Origin: Cryptomeria japonica
Taxonomy: Eukaryota; Streptophyta; Pinopsida; Cupressales; Cupressaceae
Direction: 5' to 3'
DNA length: 64,000 bases
Assembly: GCF_030272615.1 (NCBI RefSeq)
Contig: NC_081408.1
Coordinates: 62,556,614-62,620,613 of the forward strand
In this document: positions 45,058 to 55,596 of the stretch, in pieces
Position numbering within the stretch: the first letter of the stretch is position 1
Layout of the letters: each line of letters starts with the position of its first letter
Program-made: the position numbers and the translations under genes
Notes under the pieces: model-generated
What the model was told of the DNA's origin: nothing
The model's input: the letters and a program-made list of their open reading frames with translations, nothing else
Databases searched by the model: none

Positions 45058-46098
45058 CTATTGTTTCGAAAATTCTTGTTTTACCTCATCTACCTTTTCT
45101 TTTCCTTTCAAACTATATCCTTTATTGTTTGGTGGTGAAGTCTTGCTTCTACAAAATTTAGATATATGTCCAATCTTGTTACAAGCATAACACGTCACAT
45201 TATTCCTCTGAATAGCCTTTCCATATCCTACGTTGGTTTGTGTCCTGCATTGATTAGATAAATGTCCATATCTTCCACAAACATAACATTTCACATTCAT
45301 TCTACAATTTTCAGAATTATGACCAACTTTGTTGAATTTGGAACATTGACTGGTGGGTGCATTAATATTCTGATTATTTCTGAATCTATGCTGATTTTAT
45401 CTATGACCATATTTGTTACAATTGAAACATTTACCATTAAATTTATAAGCATTAGGTTGTCTTACTAGTTTGTTCTGATCTAGATTATTTGCAGTGTTGG
45501 AACTTTCTCCAACTTCAAATCCAAGTCTGTCAGTATCTCCATTAGGTTTCTGACTTTTTAGCATGTCATCAAGCTCCTCTGAACTTTTCTTGAATTTGTC
45601 TTTGTGTTTATTCGCAGTAGCCAATTCATTTTCCAATATTCCTTTTTGTCTCATAAGCTCAGTTTTATCATGTTCCATGTGAATTGGATCTATCTTCAAC
45701 ATATCATTCTCATGACTAAGTCTTAGATTTTCATTTCCAGCATCATTAAGTCTCCTAGCCAAGTCTTCTTCATTCTTCTTCATGTCTTCAATATCTTTAC
45801 GAAACCTCATAGTTATATCCTATATTTCATTCTTCATAGTGTTGTTTTCTTGTCTCAACTTGTTTGCAAGTTCTCTAAGAGTTTATTTTTCATCATCCTC
45901 ATTTTGCATCTGCATATGAAGTTCTTTTCTCTTATTTTTTGCAATAATAAGGTTATTTTGAAGTGCCAAAATGAACTCTTGAGCAGTTTTAAGTTCATCC
46001 TCCAATCTGATGTTCTTCACTTTTTCTGCATCATAATCTACAAGAGCTCCTTCCAATTGGTGTCTTAAGCTCTCAATCTATACTGGTGTTAGAATCTT
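45058..46098 (-). pseudogene. E7 ORF1: coiled coil with four zinc knuckles
   Basis: Begins shortly after the PBS. The first ~230 residues are heptad-rich and highly charged ('LEDELKTAQEF', 'LRELANKLRQEN', 'LENELATANKHKDKFKK') and should form a long coiled coil. A short motif 'GDTDRLGFEVGESS' follows (E9: 'GDTSGLGFNTSEKGESS'). Four knuckles come next: 'CFNCNKYGHR' (cut by a stop), 'CSKFNKVGHNSENC' (second Cys lost), 'CYVCGRYGHLSNQC' and 'CYACNKIGHISKFC'. I cannot see the copia capsid domain that E1, E5, E6 and E8 have. The protein probably binds RNA and self-associates, standing in for Gag. Three stops interrupt it. Confidence 0.82.
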
Positions 46099-46148
46099 CC
46101 TCAAGTTGTTAGGCTTTTGAAAATAGAGGACCAAGCTCTGATACCAAT

Positions 46149-46947
46149 TGTTAGAATCAATGACAGGCCCAAAGACACTAAGAGGGGGGGTGAATCAATG
46201 TCTAACTGGTTAGCAGAATATTTAAACTTATTAAGAACTTTGGATCCCAAAATAGTGTAGTAGTAAATAAGAATTGATGCAACAAATAAGAATAACAAAG
46301 ACAACATAGAAAACACATCATAACACAAGATATTTAATGAGGAAACCTGGTGTGGGAAAAACCTTGGTGGGATTTGTGACCCACAATATTCACACACCGA
46401 CCAATGAATAAATATTACTTACAATGAGGGGCCTGCACATGCAGGGAGACCAACTGCCTAAAGCTCACTGCTTAATCACAAGATAGAAGTCTCACTCACT
46501 TACAAAATGGATAATCAAAATCCAATACAATGTACTACTTCAAATCAGCATCAACTATGTTAGGTTTAGTACCAGTTTAAGCTCAGTCTATAACCAAAAC
46601 ATTCGTTGTCAACTATATCACCTTATACAAAATATCATCTATATTCCTCCCTCTCTTTTCCTCATATAAAAATGACCTATAAGATCTCATACATATATGC
46701 ATCTTTTACAATATGCCATGTCAACTTTTACAAGAGATAATTACATTATAAAACAATAAACAAAATTTTATTCCATGTCAGCTTGAGTGTCGGTATGCAT
46801 TGTTACCGCTGCTGGTGAAGTGCCTGTCGGTGTATGTAGAAGTATATTACCAATGCCGGTAACTACCGGTTGGTTGCCAGATGATTGCCAGTTGGTTGCC
46901 ATCAATGACAACATCAACTATTCTCATAAGAGTGTAGAATGCCAACA
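46149..46947 (-). repeat. E7 5' LTR, with adjacent PBS
   Basis: 799 bp, 'tgttagaatcaatgacagg' to 'gtagaatgccaaca'. The PBS (minus 'tggtatcagagct') is at 46134-46146, 2 bp from the LTR. By eye it differs from the 3' LTR by several percent plus the ~45-bp indel. Confidence 0.92.
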
Positions 46948-46952
46948 ATTCC

Positions 46953-47868
46953 GACAGGTTTAGAATTCTCAAGTCCAAAGTTCTTAAGTAACTCATTCAC
47001 ATACTTAGTTTGACAAATTAAAATACCTTTATCAATCGGAGTAATATACAAACCTAAGAAAAATTTCATCTCACCAATCATAGACATTTCAAATTCATTC
47101 TTCATATGATCAGCAAATTTCATGCATAGACCTTATTCTCCTCCAAAAATGATATCATCCACAAAGACTTCAATAATCAACATGTCATCATGTTCAATTT
47201 TGTAATATAAGTTACTATCAGCATTACCTTTACTAAAACCAAGCTTTGAAAGATATCTATCCAATCTAGCATACCATGCTCTAGGAGCTTATTTTAGTCC
47301 ATATAAATATTTCTTTAGTCTACAAACCATGTGCTTGTCTTCTGATAAAAAAAATCCACCAGGTTGCTCAATGTAAACTTCCTCTTCAATATCTCCATTC
47401 AGAAATGCACATTTGACATCCATTTGGTATACTTTGTAGTTCTTGTGTGCAACATAAGAAAGAAAATGCCTTACCCATTTAGTTCCAATAATGTTCTTGT
47501 CTTTAGGTCTAGGTACAAGTTCCCATGTCTTATCCTTTTCAATCTGATCTAATTCCTTTTCCATTGCTTTTATCCAATTTTCATCCTTACTTGCTTCAAT
47601 AAATGATTCTGGTTCAATTTGAGAAATCAAACATACCTCTTCAGCAGCTAACCTTCTCCTAGTCATCACACCTTTCTTTTTATCTTCAATGATCTGATCT
47701 TTAGAATGATTTAGTTTTTACATACCTAGGAGTCTTTTAATTTTCTTGATTTCCTAATTCATTATGTTGTTCATCTGTCACTGTTGAATTTTCTAATGCT
47801 ATCGGTGTCACTGGTTCACTATTCTAAACTGATTATTGCATTATCGGTTCTAGTTTGAAACATTTATC
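46953..47868 (-). pseudogene. E6 RT N-terminal part, with internal deletion
   Basis: '[19 protein letters not shown]' and '[20 protein letters not shown]' open the RT. The text then jumps to '[20 protein letters not shown]', so about 40 residues usual in copia RT are missing near 47480. 'VFVDDIIFGG' at about 47150-47180 is the intact catalytic box. The frame ends in 'ELLKNFGLENSKPVG', where E7 inserted. Stops lie near 47289 and 47125. Confidence 0.9.
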
Positions 47869-48999
47869 TTACGGTCCATAATCATATGATCTAATCTGAT
47901 TACTTCCATGATCATCCACCTTGACATTTATGTTTTCCATTATCCTATTGAATCTTTTATTAAAACATATATATGCTTTTCTCTTAGTAGAATAACCCAA
48001 AAATATTCCTTCATCACTTCTGGGATCAAAATTTCCTAGTGCATCATCTCTTCCAATGTAACATTTACTTCCAAAATTTTTGAAATATCTTATAGTAGGA
48101 GTATGACCAAACCATAATTCATAAGGAGTCTTACCGGTATTGCCTTTAATGTGTACTCTATTCAAAGTGTATACCATTGTATTGACAACTTCCCTCCAAT
48201 AGATATCAGGTAATCTAGTTTTTGTCATCATAATTCTTGCTGCATCCAATATTGTTCCATTCTTCCTTTCCACCAATCCATTCTACTATGGGGTTCTAGG
48301 TGTAGAAAGTTGTCTCCTAATACCATTCCTCTCACAAATTTTTTTGAACTCACCAGATGTAATCTCACTGCCATGATCTGATCTTAAGCATTTTCTCTTT
48401 AGTCGTGTCTTAGTCTCAACCATAGCTTTAAAGATTTTGAATTTCTCAAGAGCTTCATATTTTTCCTTCAAAAATGCTACCCAAATAATTCTAGAATAAT
48501 CATCAATAAGTAACCTAAAATATCTATCACCTTGAAAAAAATTATTCCTTGCTAGTCCACACAAATCAGTATGAATAAGATCAAGAATTTCATTAGATTT
48601 ATCACGTATACTTATGAAAGAAGTTCTAACTTACTTACCCATTTGACATTATCTACATACCGGATTATGAGGTTTAACAATATTAGGCAAATCTCTAACA
48701 ACTGGTATTGAACTGATCTTCACCATGCACATGAGACATCCTCTTATGCCAAATATGATTCTCATCAATCTGAGAAATCAAGCAAGCTTTCTCACCGGAG
48801 TTCAAGTGAAAGATATTACCTTTGGTTTGAGTTTCGGAAGCAATTTCCAATCTAGATCTATTGACGATCTTACACATTCCATCCTTGAATTGCAAATGAA
48901 ATCCTTTATCAACTATCTGATCTACACTTAGAAGATTATTCTTTAATCCTTCAACATGGTAAGCATTATTAGTATTAGTCTTACCATCCACTGTCTATG
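47869..48999 (-). pseudogene. E6 GAG-pre-integrase and integrase
   Basis: From 48991: 'AYHVEGLKNNLLSVDQI', then 'IWHKRMSHVHG' of the zinc region; integrase core with 'FRLLIDDYSRIIWVAFLKEK', 'LRSDHGSEI' and 'MVERKNGTILDAA'; tail with 'FGSKCYIGRDDALGNFDPRS' and 'GIFLGYSTKRKAY'. A stop lies near 48285 and the region at 48600-48690 is shifted. Confidence 0.9.
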
Positions 49000-49245
49000 A
49001 CCCATTCATCCTTCTCTTCAATTTTTGTAGCTAAGGCTTTTTCTTTAGTATGAGTTGTTTCAATGGCATATTTTGGAGAATCATCCTTAATAGCAATAAA
49101 GACCCAATGTTTTCCAAATGAAGCTCCATTACTGGATCCACTCATAGGGTCATCATCATCAAAAAAACCAAAATCATCATCACCAGCATAATAACATGAT
49201 TTATCCTTATTCCTTCTAAACCTAGAACTACTTTGATTTTTAGGA
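49000..49245 (-). pseudogene. E6 gag tail and start of protease, protease core deleted
   Basis: Minus strand from the E8 boundary: 'NPKNQSSSRFRRNKDKSCYY', an acidic run, and 'EEKDEWVIDSG', the protease active-site loop. The next sequence is already the end of the domain ('GKTNTNNAYHVEG'), so about 40-45 residues of protease are missing. Confidence 0.87.
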
Positions 49246-49250
49246 TTAGG

Positions 49251-50120
49251 TGTTGGGAAAATGGTGTCTCAACCTTACATTTACATAAGGTTACTATTTA
49301 TAGTAAGTTTTCATTTGAGTACGAAATGGTGTGGAATTCTCTCTGAAGCTTCTCGTTGGATAGATAAGCATTCTGGTAAAGTTATGTAACAATATCACAA
49401 CTAGTTTTGAAGATATTAAATTTTCCATTTTGGAGGGATCCAATGAAAGGTTTAAGTTTAATTTTGAGTACTTTAGAGGCCCCAAAAAACCCAAAAAGTG
49501 GGTGTAAGAAGCATAGTAGCTTATGAGGTAGTAGAGAACTTCACGAGCTTTCCAATGCTTCAAACGGTTTGTCAATTGGACACATGGTTCACAAGTTATG
49601 GCCTCGAGAAGTTTGTACTCCTAAAATAGGAAATATAAAATACATCAGACACATAAATGAGTTGTAAAAAGGGAGGGACATGTCATAGGAAATCTAGAAG
49701 GGAGATAAGGTCAGCTACACTTTATTGGGTGGTTTTAGTAAATGGTTTTGTAATACCGCTTGATGATTTCTCGTATTGTATCTCCTATATATGAGGTGTG
49801 TGAGATAGAGGTTGTGTGTAAGAGTCTAATGGCTATTGAGTTACCTCTGAATCTTTGATTAGTGGTACTCTTGTGAATATATTTCTCTGCAAGTATATTG
49901 TAATCTATTTTGATCATTGAGTAATGTATTGGGAGGCTTTTGGAGTGTGGGTTTTTTCTCCTTGAAGGGTTTTCTTGATGTAAATCACCGTGTTATGGTT
50001 TGAATGTTGTTATATCTATTTTTGTTTTCTGTAACTATTGTGATGATCTATTAAAAATTTTGCATTACCCTCCTCTCAAGGTTAGTGTAGGAAGTTTCTC
50101 AACTACTTAACTTCCTTACA
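49251..50120 (+). repeat. E8 5' LTR
   Basis: 870 bp, 'tgttgggaaaatggtgtctc' to 'cttaacttccttaca'. The TATA position at 49663-49670 reads TGTAAAAA, whereas the 3' LTR has TATAAAAA. Confidence 0.93.
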
Positions 50121-50236
50121 AGTGGTATCAGAGCTTGATCACCTTTGGTTTCAGTTGTGGGTTGTTGTATCTAATTCAAATTTGAGTGGGAGATTTTGCA
50201 TAACACAATTTTTGATCCTATTGTAGGAACTTTCAG

Positions 50237-50985
50237 ATGGCAAGTCCATTGAAGATTTTCTAATAGATTGAGATCTACGGGATGTTGATGCAAATGTCTA
50301 TAGGTCCTCAAATCCTACTATGGCAGCTCAGTATGATGTTATGAACCAAAAAGCCAAGGGTCTAATCAGACTGTGGCTAGAAGACTCTGTTCTGATCAAT
50401 GTCCATGAAGAAAACACTACAAAGAAACTATGGGATAAGCTTGGTGAACTGTATCAAGAGAAATATTTATTAAATCAAATTTTCTTGAGGAAGAAATTAT
50501 ATTCCTTGAAGATGGAGGAGGGTGGATGAGTTTTAGACCACTTGGGAGCATTCAATATGTTGGTGGCTCAATTAGTATCTATTGGTTTTAAGATGAACGA
50601 AGAGGAGAAATTCTAGATCTTTCTTTGTTCTTTGCCTGATTTGTGAGATTCTCTTGTTATGGCTATTAGTAGTACTTCTATTGTTTTGAAGTCTGAATAT
50701 GTGGTGGGTTCCCTACTTGGTGAAGAGATGCAAAGGAAGGTATCCCACAGTTCAAAGGAAGGCCTAAATGTTCATAGAAGACCCGAGGATAAAGGAAAGA
50801 AGAATGAGAACCACGACAAGTCTAAATCGAAAGGGAGATCGAAATATCCTAGAAAGTCCAAAGTCATTTTCTAGAATTGCGGTAAACCAGGTCACATCTA
50901 TAAGGATTGCAAAGAATAAAAGAAGAACAAAAAGAAGAAGATTGATTTTGATTCTAAGTTTGAGAGGGAAGATGGTGATGCATTC
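50237..50985 (+). pseudogene. E8 gag
   Basis: ATG at 50237 opens with MASPLKIF and then two stops. After a shift it gives 'QKAKGLIRLWLEDSVLINV', 'TTKKLWDKLGELYQ' and 'LFLRKKLYSLKM'-type blocks, the Tnt1-like Gag core. A knuckle, 'NCGKPGHIYKDC' at ~50877-50912, has lost its first Cys (TTC) and has a stop beside it. Confidence 0.88.
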
Positions 50986-51429
50986 ATTGCGACTTTGGTG
51001 ACTCATGTAGGTAATGATGCCTAGTTAATTGACTCAGTGCATTTTTCATATGACTGCCACTAGAGATTGGTTTTCTGAATATGAATAATTTAATGGAGGT
51101 AAGGTGTACTTGGGTGATGAGTCACATTTAGAGATATCCCTAGTTTAAAACAAAAATTGTTATATGTGAGCAAACTGATAGATGTGGGTGTGTAGGTAGT
51201 CTTTTCTAAAGTAAGATGTAGGATGATTAAGGGTGTTATGCTAATTGCTAGAGGTGTCAGGTTTGACACTTTGTATAAGCTAGACACATACACTGTTGAG
51301 TGTAATAGAACTTCTATAAAAAGTAAATCTGTGGAAGATTTGAGGGTTTCATCTTCAGTAAATGGAAATGGCTTTTGAGTACCTAAGGGTGCTCTTTCTT
51401 CTGAAGCAAAGTTACCTATAGAGAAGACT
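50986..51429 (+). pseudogene. E8 protease, heavily decayed
   Basis: 'LIDSVHFSYD' near 51025 corresponds to the protease active-site loop, with the glycine of DSG changed to Val. Later 'KQKLLYVSKLIDVGV' near 51150 matches the domain end in a shifted frame. Several stops. Confidence 0.65.
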
Positions 51430-52333
51430 ATGTTATGGCACCAGAGGCTTGGCCACGTTGGAGAAAAGGGTCTAAGGACCTTGAAAAATAAAAACCTTGT
51501 TGAAGGTTTGAATGATTGTAATCCTAACTTTGATTTCTATGAGCATTGCATTTATGAAAAACAAAACTTCGTTCAGTTCTACTCGAGCTCTCATAGAACT
51601 TGTGGTGTTTTGGATATTATTCATTTTCATGTGTTTGGTCTTGTAGATGTTCCTTGGATTGGAAAATACACATATTATGTTTCATTTATTGATGCTTTTA
51701 GTAGAAGGACATGGGTATATTTTCTAAAGAGTAAATCTAAAGTTTTCAGTCGATTTAAAGAATTTAAAGCAATGGTTGAGTTGCAGATTGGAAAGAAAAT
51801 TAAAAGTTTAAGGATTGATAATGGTGATGAATTTTTCTCTAATGAATTTGAGAGATTCTATAAATACTATGGAATTAATAGACATAAGACATCTCTATAT
51901 TCTCCAAAGTGGAAGGGAGTTGTAGAAAGAATGAACATGACACTGATGGAGAAAGCTAGGATTATGCTGAGTGGTGTTGGTCTAGAACAAAAATTTTGGG
52001 TTGAAGTTGTTGTCACTACTTGCTACCTGATTAATAGGTCTCCTACATCAACCCTTGTTGATAAAATACCTATGGAAGCATGGTCGGGTCTCAAGCCTTC
52101 ATTGAGACATCTTAGAGTTTTTGTTTGTTAGGCATATGCACATGTTCCTAAGGAGAAGTGGACAAAGTTGGAGAATAAGGCTGTGAAATGTATCTTCATT
52201 GGGTACAGTTATGGTATGAAAGGATAAAAGCTTTGGGACCTTGTTTCAAAAAAGGTGATTCATAGTAGAAGTGTTATATTTAGAGAAATGAAGTCTCCTT
52301 CTGTTACATTACAGTCAGAACAGACTAAAAAGG
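51430..52333 (+). pseudogene. E8 GAG-pre-integrase and integrase
   Basis: A 233-residue open frame from 51430: 'LWHQRLGHVGEKGLRTLKNK' (zinc region), 'YVSFIDAFSRRTWVYFLKSK' (second catalytic Asp region), 'LRIDNGDEFFSNEF', 'VERMNMTLMEKARIM' (catalytic Glu) and 'LRHLRVFVC'. After a stop at 52131 it goes on with 'FIGYSYGMKG'. This is the longest uninterrupted pol piece in the window. Confidence 0.92.
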
Positions 52334-53454
52334 AAGATGTGATTCAATTCCCTTCTACATCTAAAAGATTTGAATCAAGACCCCTAGATAGGCAAGAAGT
52401 TGAGGAGAGCTCATCTAGCTCTGAATCTTCAGAAGAGGAGGAAGAACATCCAACTCAGCTTGTTCAAAGCTCTACAAGATATATAATCCTAGAAGATTGC
52501 TATGGAAGACAAAATGGTAGCATTGAAAAAGACTGATACATGGGATCTTGTACCATTGCCCAAAGGACGAAAACTTGTTAGTTGCAAATGGGTGTTCAAG
52601 AAAAAGATTAGTTCAGATGGAAGCATTGAGAAGTATAAAGCAAGGTTGGTTGCAAAAGGCTACTCTGAGGTTGAGGGTGTTGATTATGGTGAGATATTTT
52701 CTCTTGTTTCCAAAATAAAATCCATTAGATTTTTTCTTTCTATTGTTGGTGCTTATGATTTAGAAGTTGAGAAAATGGATGTGAAAATGACTTTCTTTCA
52801 TGGTAATTCAGAGGAGGATATTTATATGACACAACCAATGCACTATGTTGTGAAAGGTAAAATTAATCTAGTCTATAAATTAAAGAAATCCTTGTATGGC
52901 CTGAAATAGAGTCCTAGGATGTGGTACCAAAAATTTGATACATATGTGTTAAGTTTGGGATTTGAGGGTTCTAAATTAGATCACTGTGTTTATTATAAAT
53001 TTGATGGTGATCATTTCAAGTACATTGCATTGTATGTTGATGATATGTTATTCATTGGTAAAGGGAAAGGTATGATATCAGAACTTAAGTCTTAGCTTAC
53101 TACTAAATTTGAAATGAAAGATCTTGGTGCAGTGAAACACATTCTTAAGATGGAAACTAAAAGAGATAGAATGAATAGAAAGTTGTGGCTAGGCCAGAGT
53201 AAGTATGTGAATTCAGTGTTACAGAGGTTCAACATGCTTGTAGACCATTGTGTGTTCCTTTTATAGTTGGAATGATATTATCTATTGCAGATTGTCCTAC
53301 ATCCCTATTGAAGATGGAAGACATGAGAAGAGTGCCTTACCAAAGTGCAATTGGAAGTTTATTGTATGCTATGGTCTGTACTAGAGCAAACATTACCCAA
53401 GTAGTGGGAGTTTTGCCCAGATATATGTGTAATCCTAGAAGAGTTCATTAGGAT
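52334..53454 (+). pseudogene. E8 reverse transcriptase
   Basis: An acidic Ser/Glu linker (52400-52450), then 'KTDTWDLVPLPKGRKLVSCK', 'YKARLVAKGYSEVEGVDYGE', 'VEKMDVKMTFFHGNSEEDIY' and 'LKKSLYGLK', a stop, 'SPRMWYQKFDTYVLSLGFEG', the intact catalytic box 'IALYVDDMLFIGKGKG' at ~53025-53070, and 'RVPYQSAIGSLLYAMVCTRA'. Stops lie at about 52908 and 53094 and a shift at ~53230. Confidence 0.92.
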
Positions 53455-54054
53455 GCAGTCAAAAGAGTCTTCAGATATTTTAAGGGCACCTTAGAGTATT
53501 CTTCGTGTTATCATGGTAATTTGGTTGGAGACAATATTTCCCTTGATATTCATGGTTATGTAGATTCAGACTGGGTAGGTGATATTGATAGCAGAAGATC
53601 CACTAGTGCTTATGTGTTTACTTTATTTGGTAGTGTCATTAGTTGGAAGAGTAAGAGGCAGGCTGTGGTTTCTTAGTCTACTACTAAAGTAGAGTATATG
53701 CCAACTACTCATGCTTGTAAAGAACCCATTTGGCTTAAGATACCTTGTTTGGAATAAAACAAGGAGTCATGATAGTTTATTGTGATAGTCATAGTGAGAT
53801 CTACCTAGCTAAGAACCTGACATTTCATGCTTGGACCAAGCACATTGATGTCTAGTATCATTTTGTTAGAGATATGGTCAAAGATGGTAGGGTGAAGCTA
53901 GTTGAGGTAGAAACTTTGATGAATGTTGTAGATTTTTTTACTAAGGTTGTGAGCACATAGAAGTTCAGATGGTGTTTGGAGTCTATGGGCCTTATTGGAT
54001 GTAGAAATTGATTCATTGTGTTCATACTCCCTTGTCTCTTGCAAGGTGATTGAC
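53455..54054 (+). pseudogene. E8 RNase H
   Basis: 'VKRVFRYFKGTLEYSSCYH', 'GYVDSDWVGDIDSRRSTSAY', 'VISWKSKRQAVVS' then a stop and 'STTKVEYMPTTHACKEPIWL', followed by 'IVYCDSHSEI'-type sequence in another frame. The catalytic Glu position reads KVEY instead of EAEY. It ends shortly before the PPT. Confidence 0.88.
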
Positions 54055-54066
54055 AAGTGGGAGATT

Positions 54067-54940
54067 TGTTGGGAAAATGGTGTCTGTACCTTGCATTTAC
54101 ATAATGTTACTATTTATAGTAAGTTTTCATTTGAGTAGGAAATGGTGTGAAATTCTCCCTAAAGCTTCTAGTTGGCTAGATAAGCATTATGGTAAAGTTA
54201 CATTACAAGATCACAGCTAGTTTTGAAGATATTAAATTTTCCATTTTGGAGGGGATCCAATGAAAGTTTTAAATTTAATTTTTGAGGAATTTAGAGGCCC
54301 CTAAATTCCCTAAAAAAAGTGGGTGTAAGTGGTGTAACCACTTATGGGGCAATATATAACTTTGTGATCTTTCTGACGCTTCAAACAGTTCATCAATCAG
54401 ACACAAGGTTCACAAGGTATGGCCTCCAGAAGTTTGTACTCCTAAATAGAAAATATAAAATACATCTGACACATAAATGAGCTATAAAAAGGGAGGGAAA
54501 CATCATAGGGCATCTAGAAGGGAGATAAGGTTGGCTACACCTTATTGGGTGGTTTTAGCCCATGGTTTTGGAATACCGCTTGACAGTTTCTTGTATTGTA
54601 TCTCTTTTATATGAGGTGCGTGAAATAGAGGCTTTGTGTAAGAGTCTTATGGCTATTGAGTTATCTCTGAATCTTTGATTATTGGTACTTCTATGAAGAG
54701 ATTTCTCTGCAAGTATATCATAATCTATTTTGATTACTGAATAATATATTGGGTGATGTTTGGAGTGTGGGGTTTTTCTTCCGAAAGGGTTTTCCCCATG
54801 TAAATCACCATGTTATGGTTTTAATGTTGTTATATCTATTTCTATTTTATGTAACTATTGTGATGATCTGTAAAAGTTTTTGCATTACCCTCCTATCAAG
54901 GTTAGTGTAGGAATTTGTTACGCTACTTAACCTCCTTACA
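54067..54940 (+). repeat. E8 3' LTR
   Basis: 874 bp, 'tgttgggaaaatggtgtctg' to 'cctccttaca'. TATA box TATAAAAA at 54483-54490. The PPT 'gacaagtgggagatt' precedes it. Confidence 0.93.
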
Positions 54941-54945
54941 TTAGG

Positions 54946-55591
54946 CTTATAATTCCTCACAAATCTTTCATGGTTCCTAGTAGCTCTTTCAGGGCATCTA
55001 GAAGAAAAATGACCAATCATATTGCATGAAAAACATTTAAAAGGGACTTTTCCTTTATACTTACTTCTAGCTAGTCCTTTAGGGATTCTTCTAGCAATTT
55101 GGGCTTCTAGCTCTTCAAGTTCTCTTTCTTCTTTCTCCTTTCTCCATATCCTTAGCATACATCTCTTTCCAATCTATCTTCTTCTTGATGGAGGTAGATG
55201 CTTTAAATGTAGTCACAGTTTTAGCAGCACTCTAATCTCCAAGTTCTTCAAATTCAACAACTGTCAATTTCCCAAGTAATGTATCTCTAGTCATAGGGGT
55301 AGTTGACATTTTCTAGAGTTCATTGATAGTAGTAGCCTTCATCTTGTAAGTTGGAGGTAGAACTCTTAAAACTTTTGACACTATCGCATCCTTAATCACT
55401 TATCTGTCACAACATTTGATACCCATGACAATCTCATTGACTCTATCCATGAAAGAACTTATCTTGTCATCTTCTCCCATATTTAAAGTTTCATACCTTA
55501 CCCAAAAACCTTCATGATCCAAAATTAGGATCATGACGTGTATATCCTTTCTCCACTATCACCCAGACTTTAGCTCCAAGACATCTGAGAT
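54946..55591 (-). pseudogene. E6 gag middle part with zinc knuckle
   Basis: Minus strand from the E9 boundary: 'CLGAKVWVIVEKGYTRHDPN', a deletion, 'VWVRYETLNMGEDDKISS', 'KVLRVLPPTYKMKATTINEL' and a charged stretch, then the knuckle CFSCNMIGHFSSRC at ~55040-55000 and 'NYKPN' at the E8 boundary. Stops near 55395 and 55555. Confidence 0.9.
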
Positions 55592-55596
55592 GAATC

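Larger units (their letters stand above)
40350..46947 (-). mobile_element. E7: non-autonomous copia-type LTR element with two novel ORFs
   Basis: Two similar LTRs (40350-41099 and 46149-46947), a tRNA-iMet-type PBS at 46134-46146 and a PPT at 41101-41112 define a complete 6.6-kb element on the minus strand. It sits in the RT gene of E6, with 'gtacc' and 'attcc' as a degraded TSD. The 5.05-kb interior has no protease, integrase, RT or RNase H motif. Instead it encodes ORF1 (coiled coil plus CCHC knuckles) and ORF2 (unknown, ~1000 residues). Termini TGTTGGCATTC...TTCTAACA match E6, its host element. E9 has the same plan. Confidence 0.92.
49251..54940 (+). mobile_element. E8: Ty1/copia element (plus strand) inside E6 gag
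   Basis: LTRs 49251-50120 and 54067-54940, PBS 'tggtatcagagctt' at 50123-50136, PPT 'aagtgggagatt' at 54055-54066, and a perfect TSD TTAGG (49246-49250, 54941-54945). Internal order gag, protease, integrase, RT, RNase H. The E6 frame reads 'NYKPN' on one side and 'PKNQ' on the other. Stops in all domains; the LTRs differ by roughly 10-13% in the first 150 bp by eye, so the insertion is old. It looks like the Tork/Tnt1 type, by inference. Confidence 0.94.

Noticed and set aside
46101-46397. 98-residue minus-strand frame at the E7 5' LTR (similar frame at 40407-40598)
   Set aside because: LTR sequence read through the PBS; the frame is shared because the LTRs are repeats, not because of coding.
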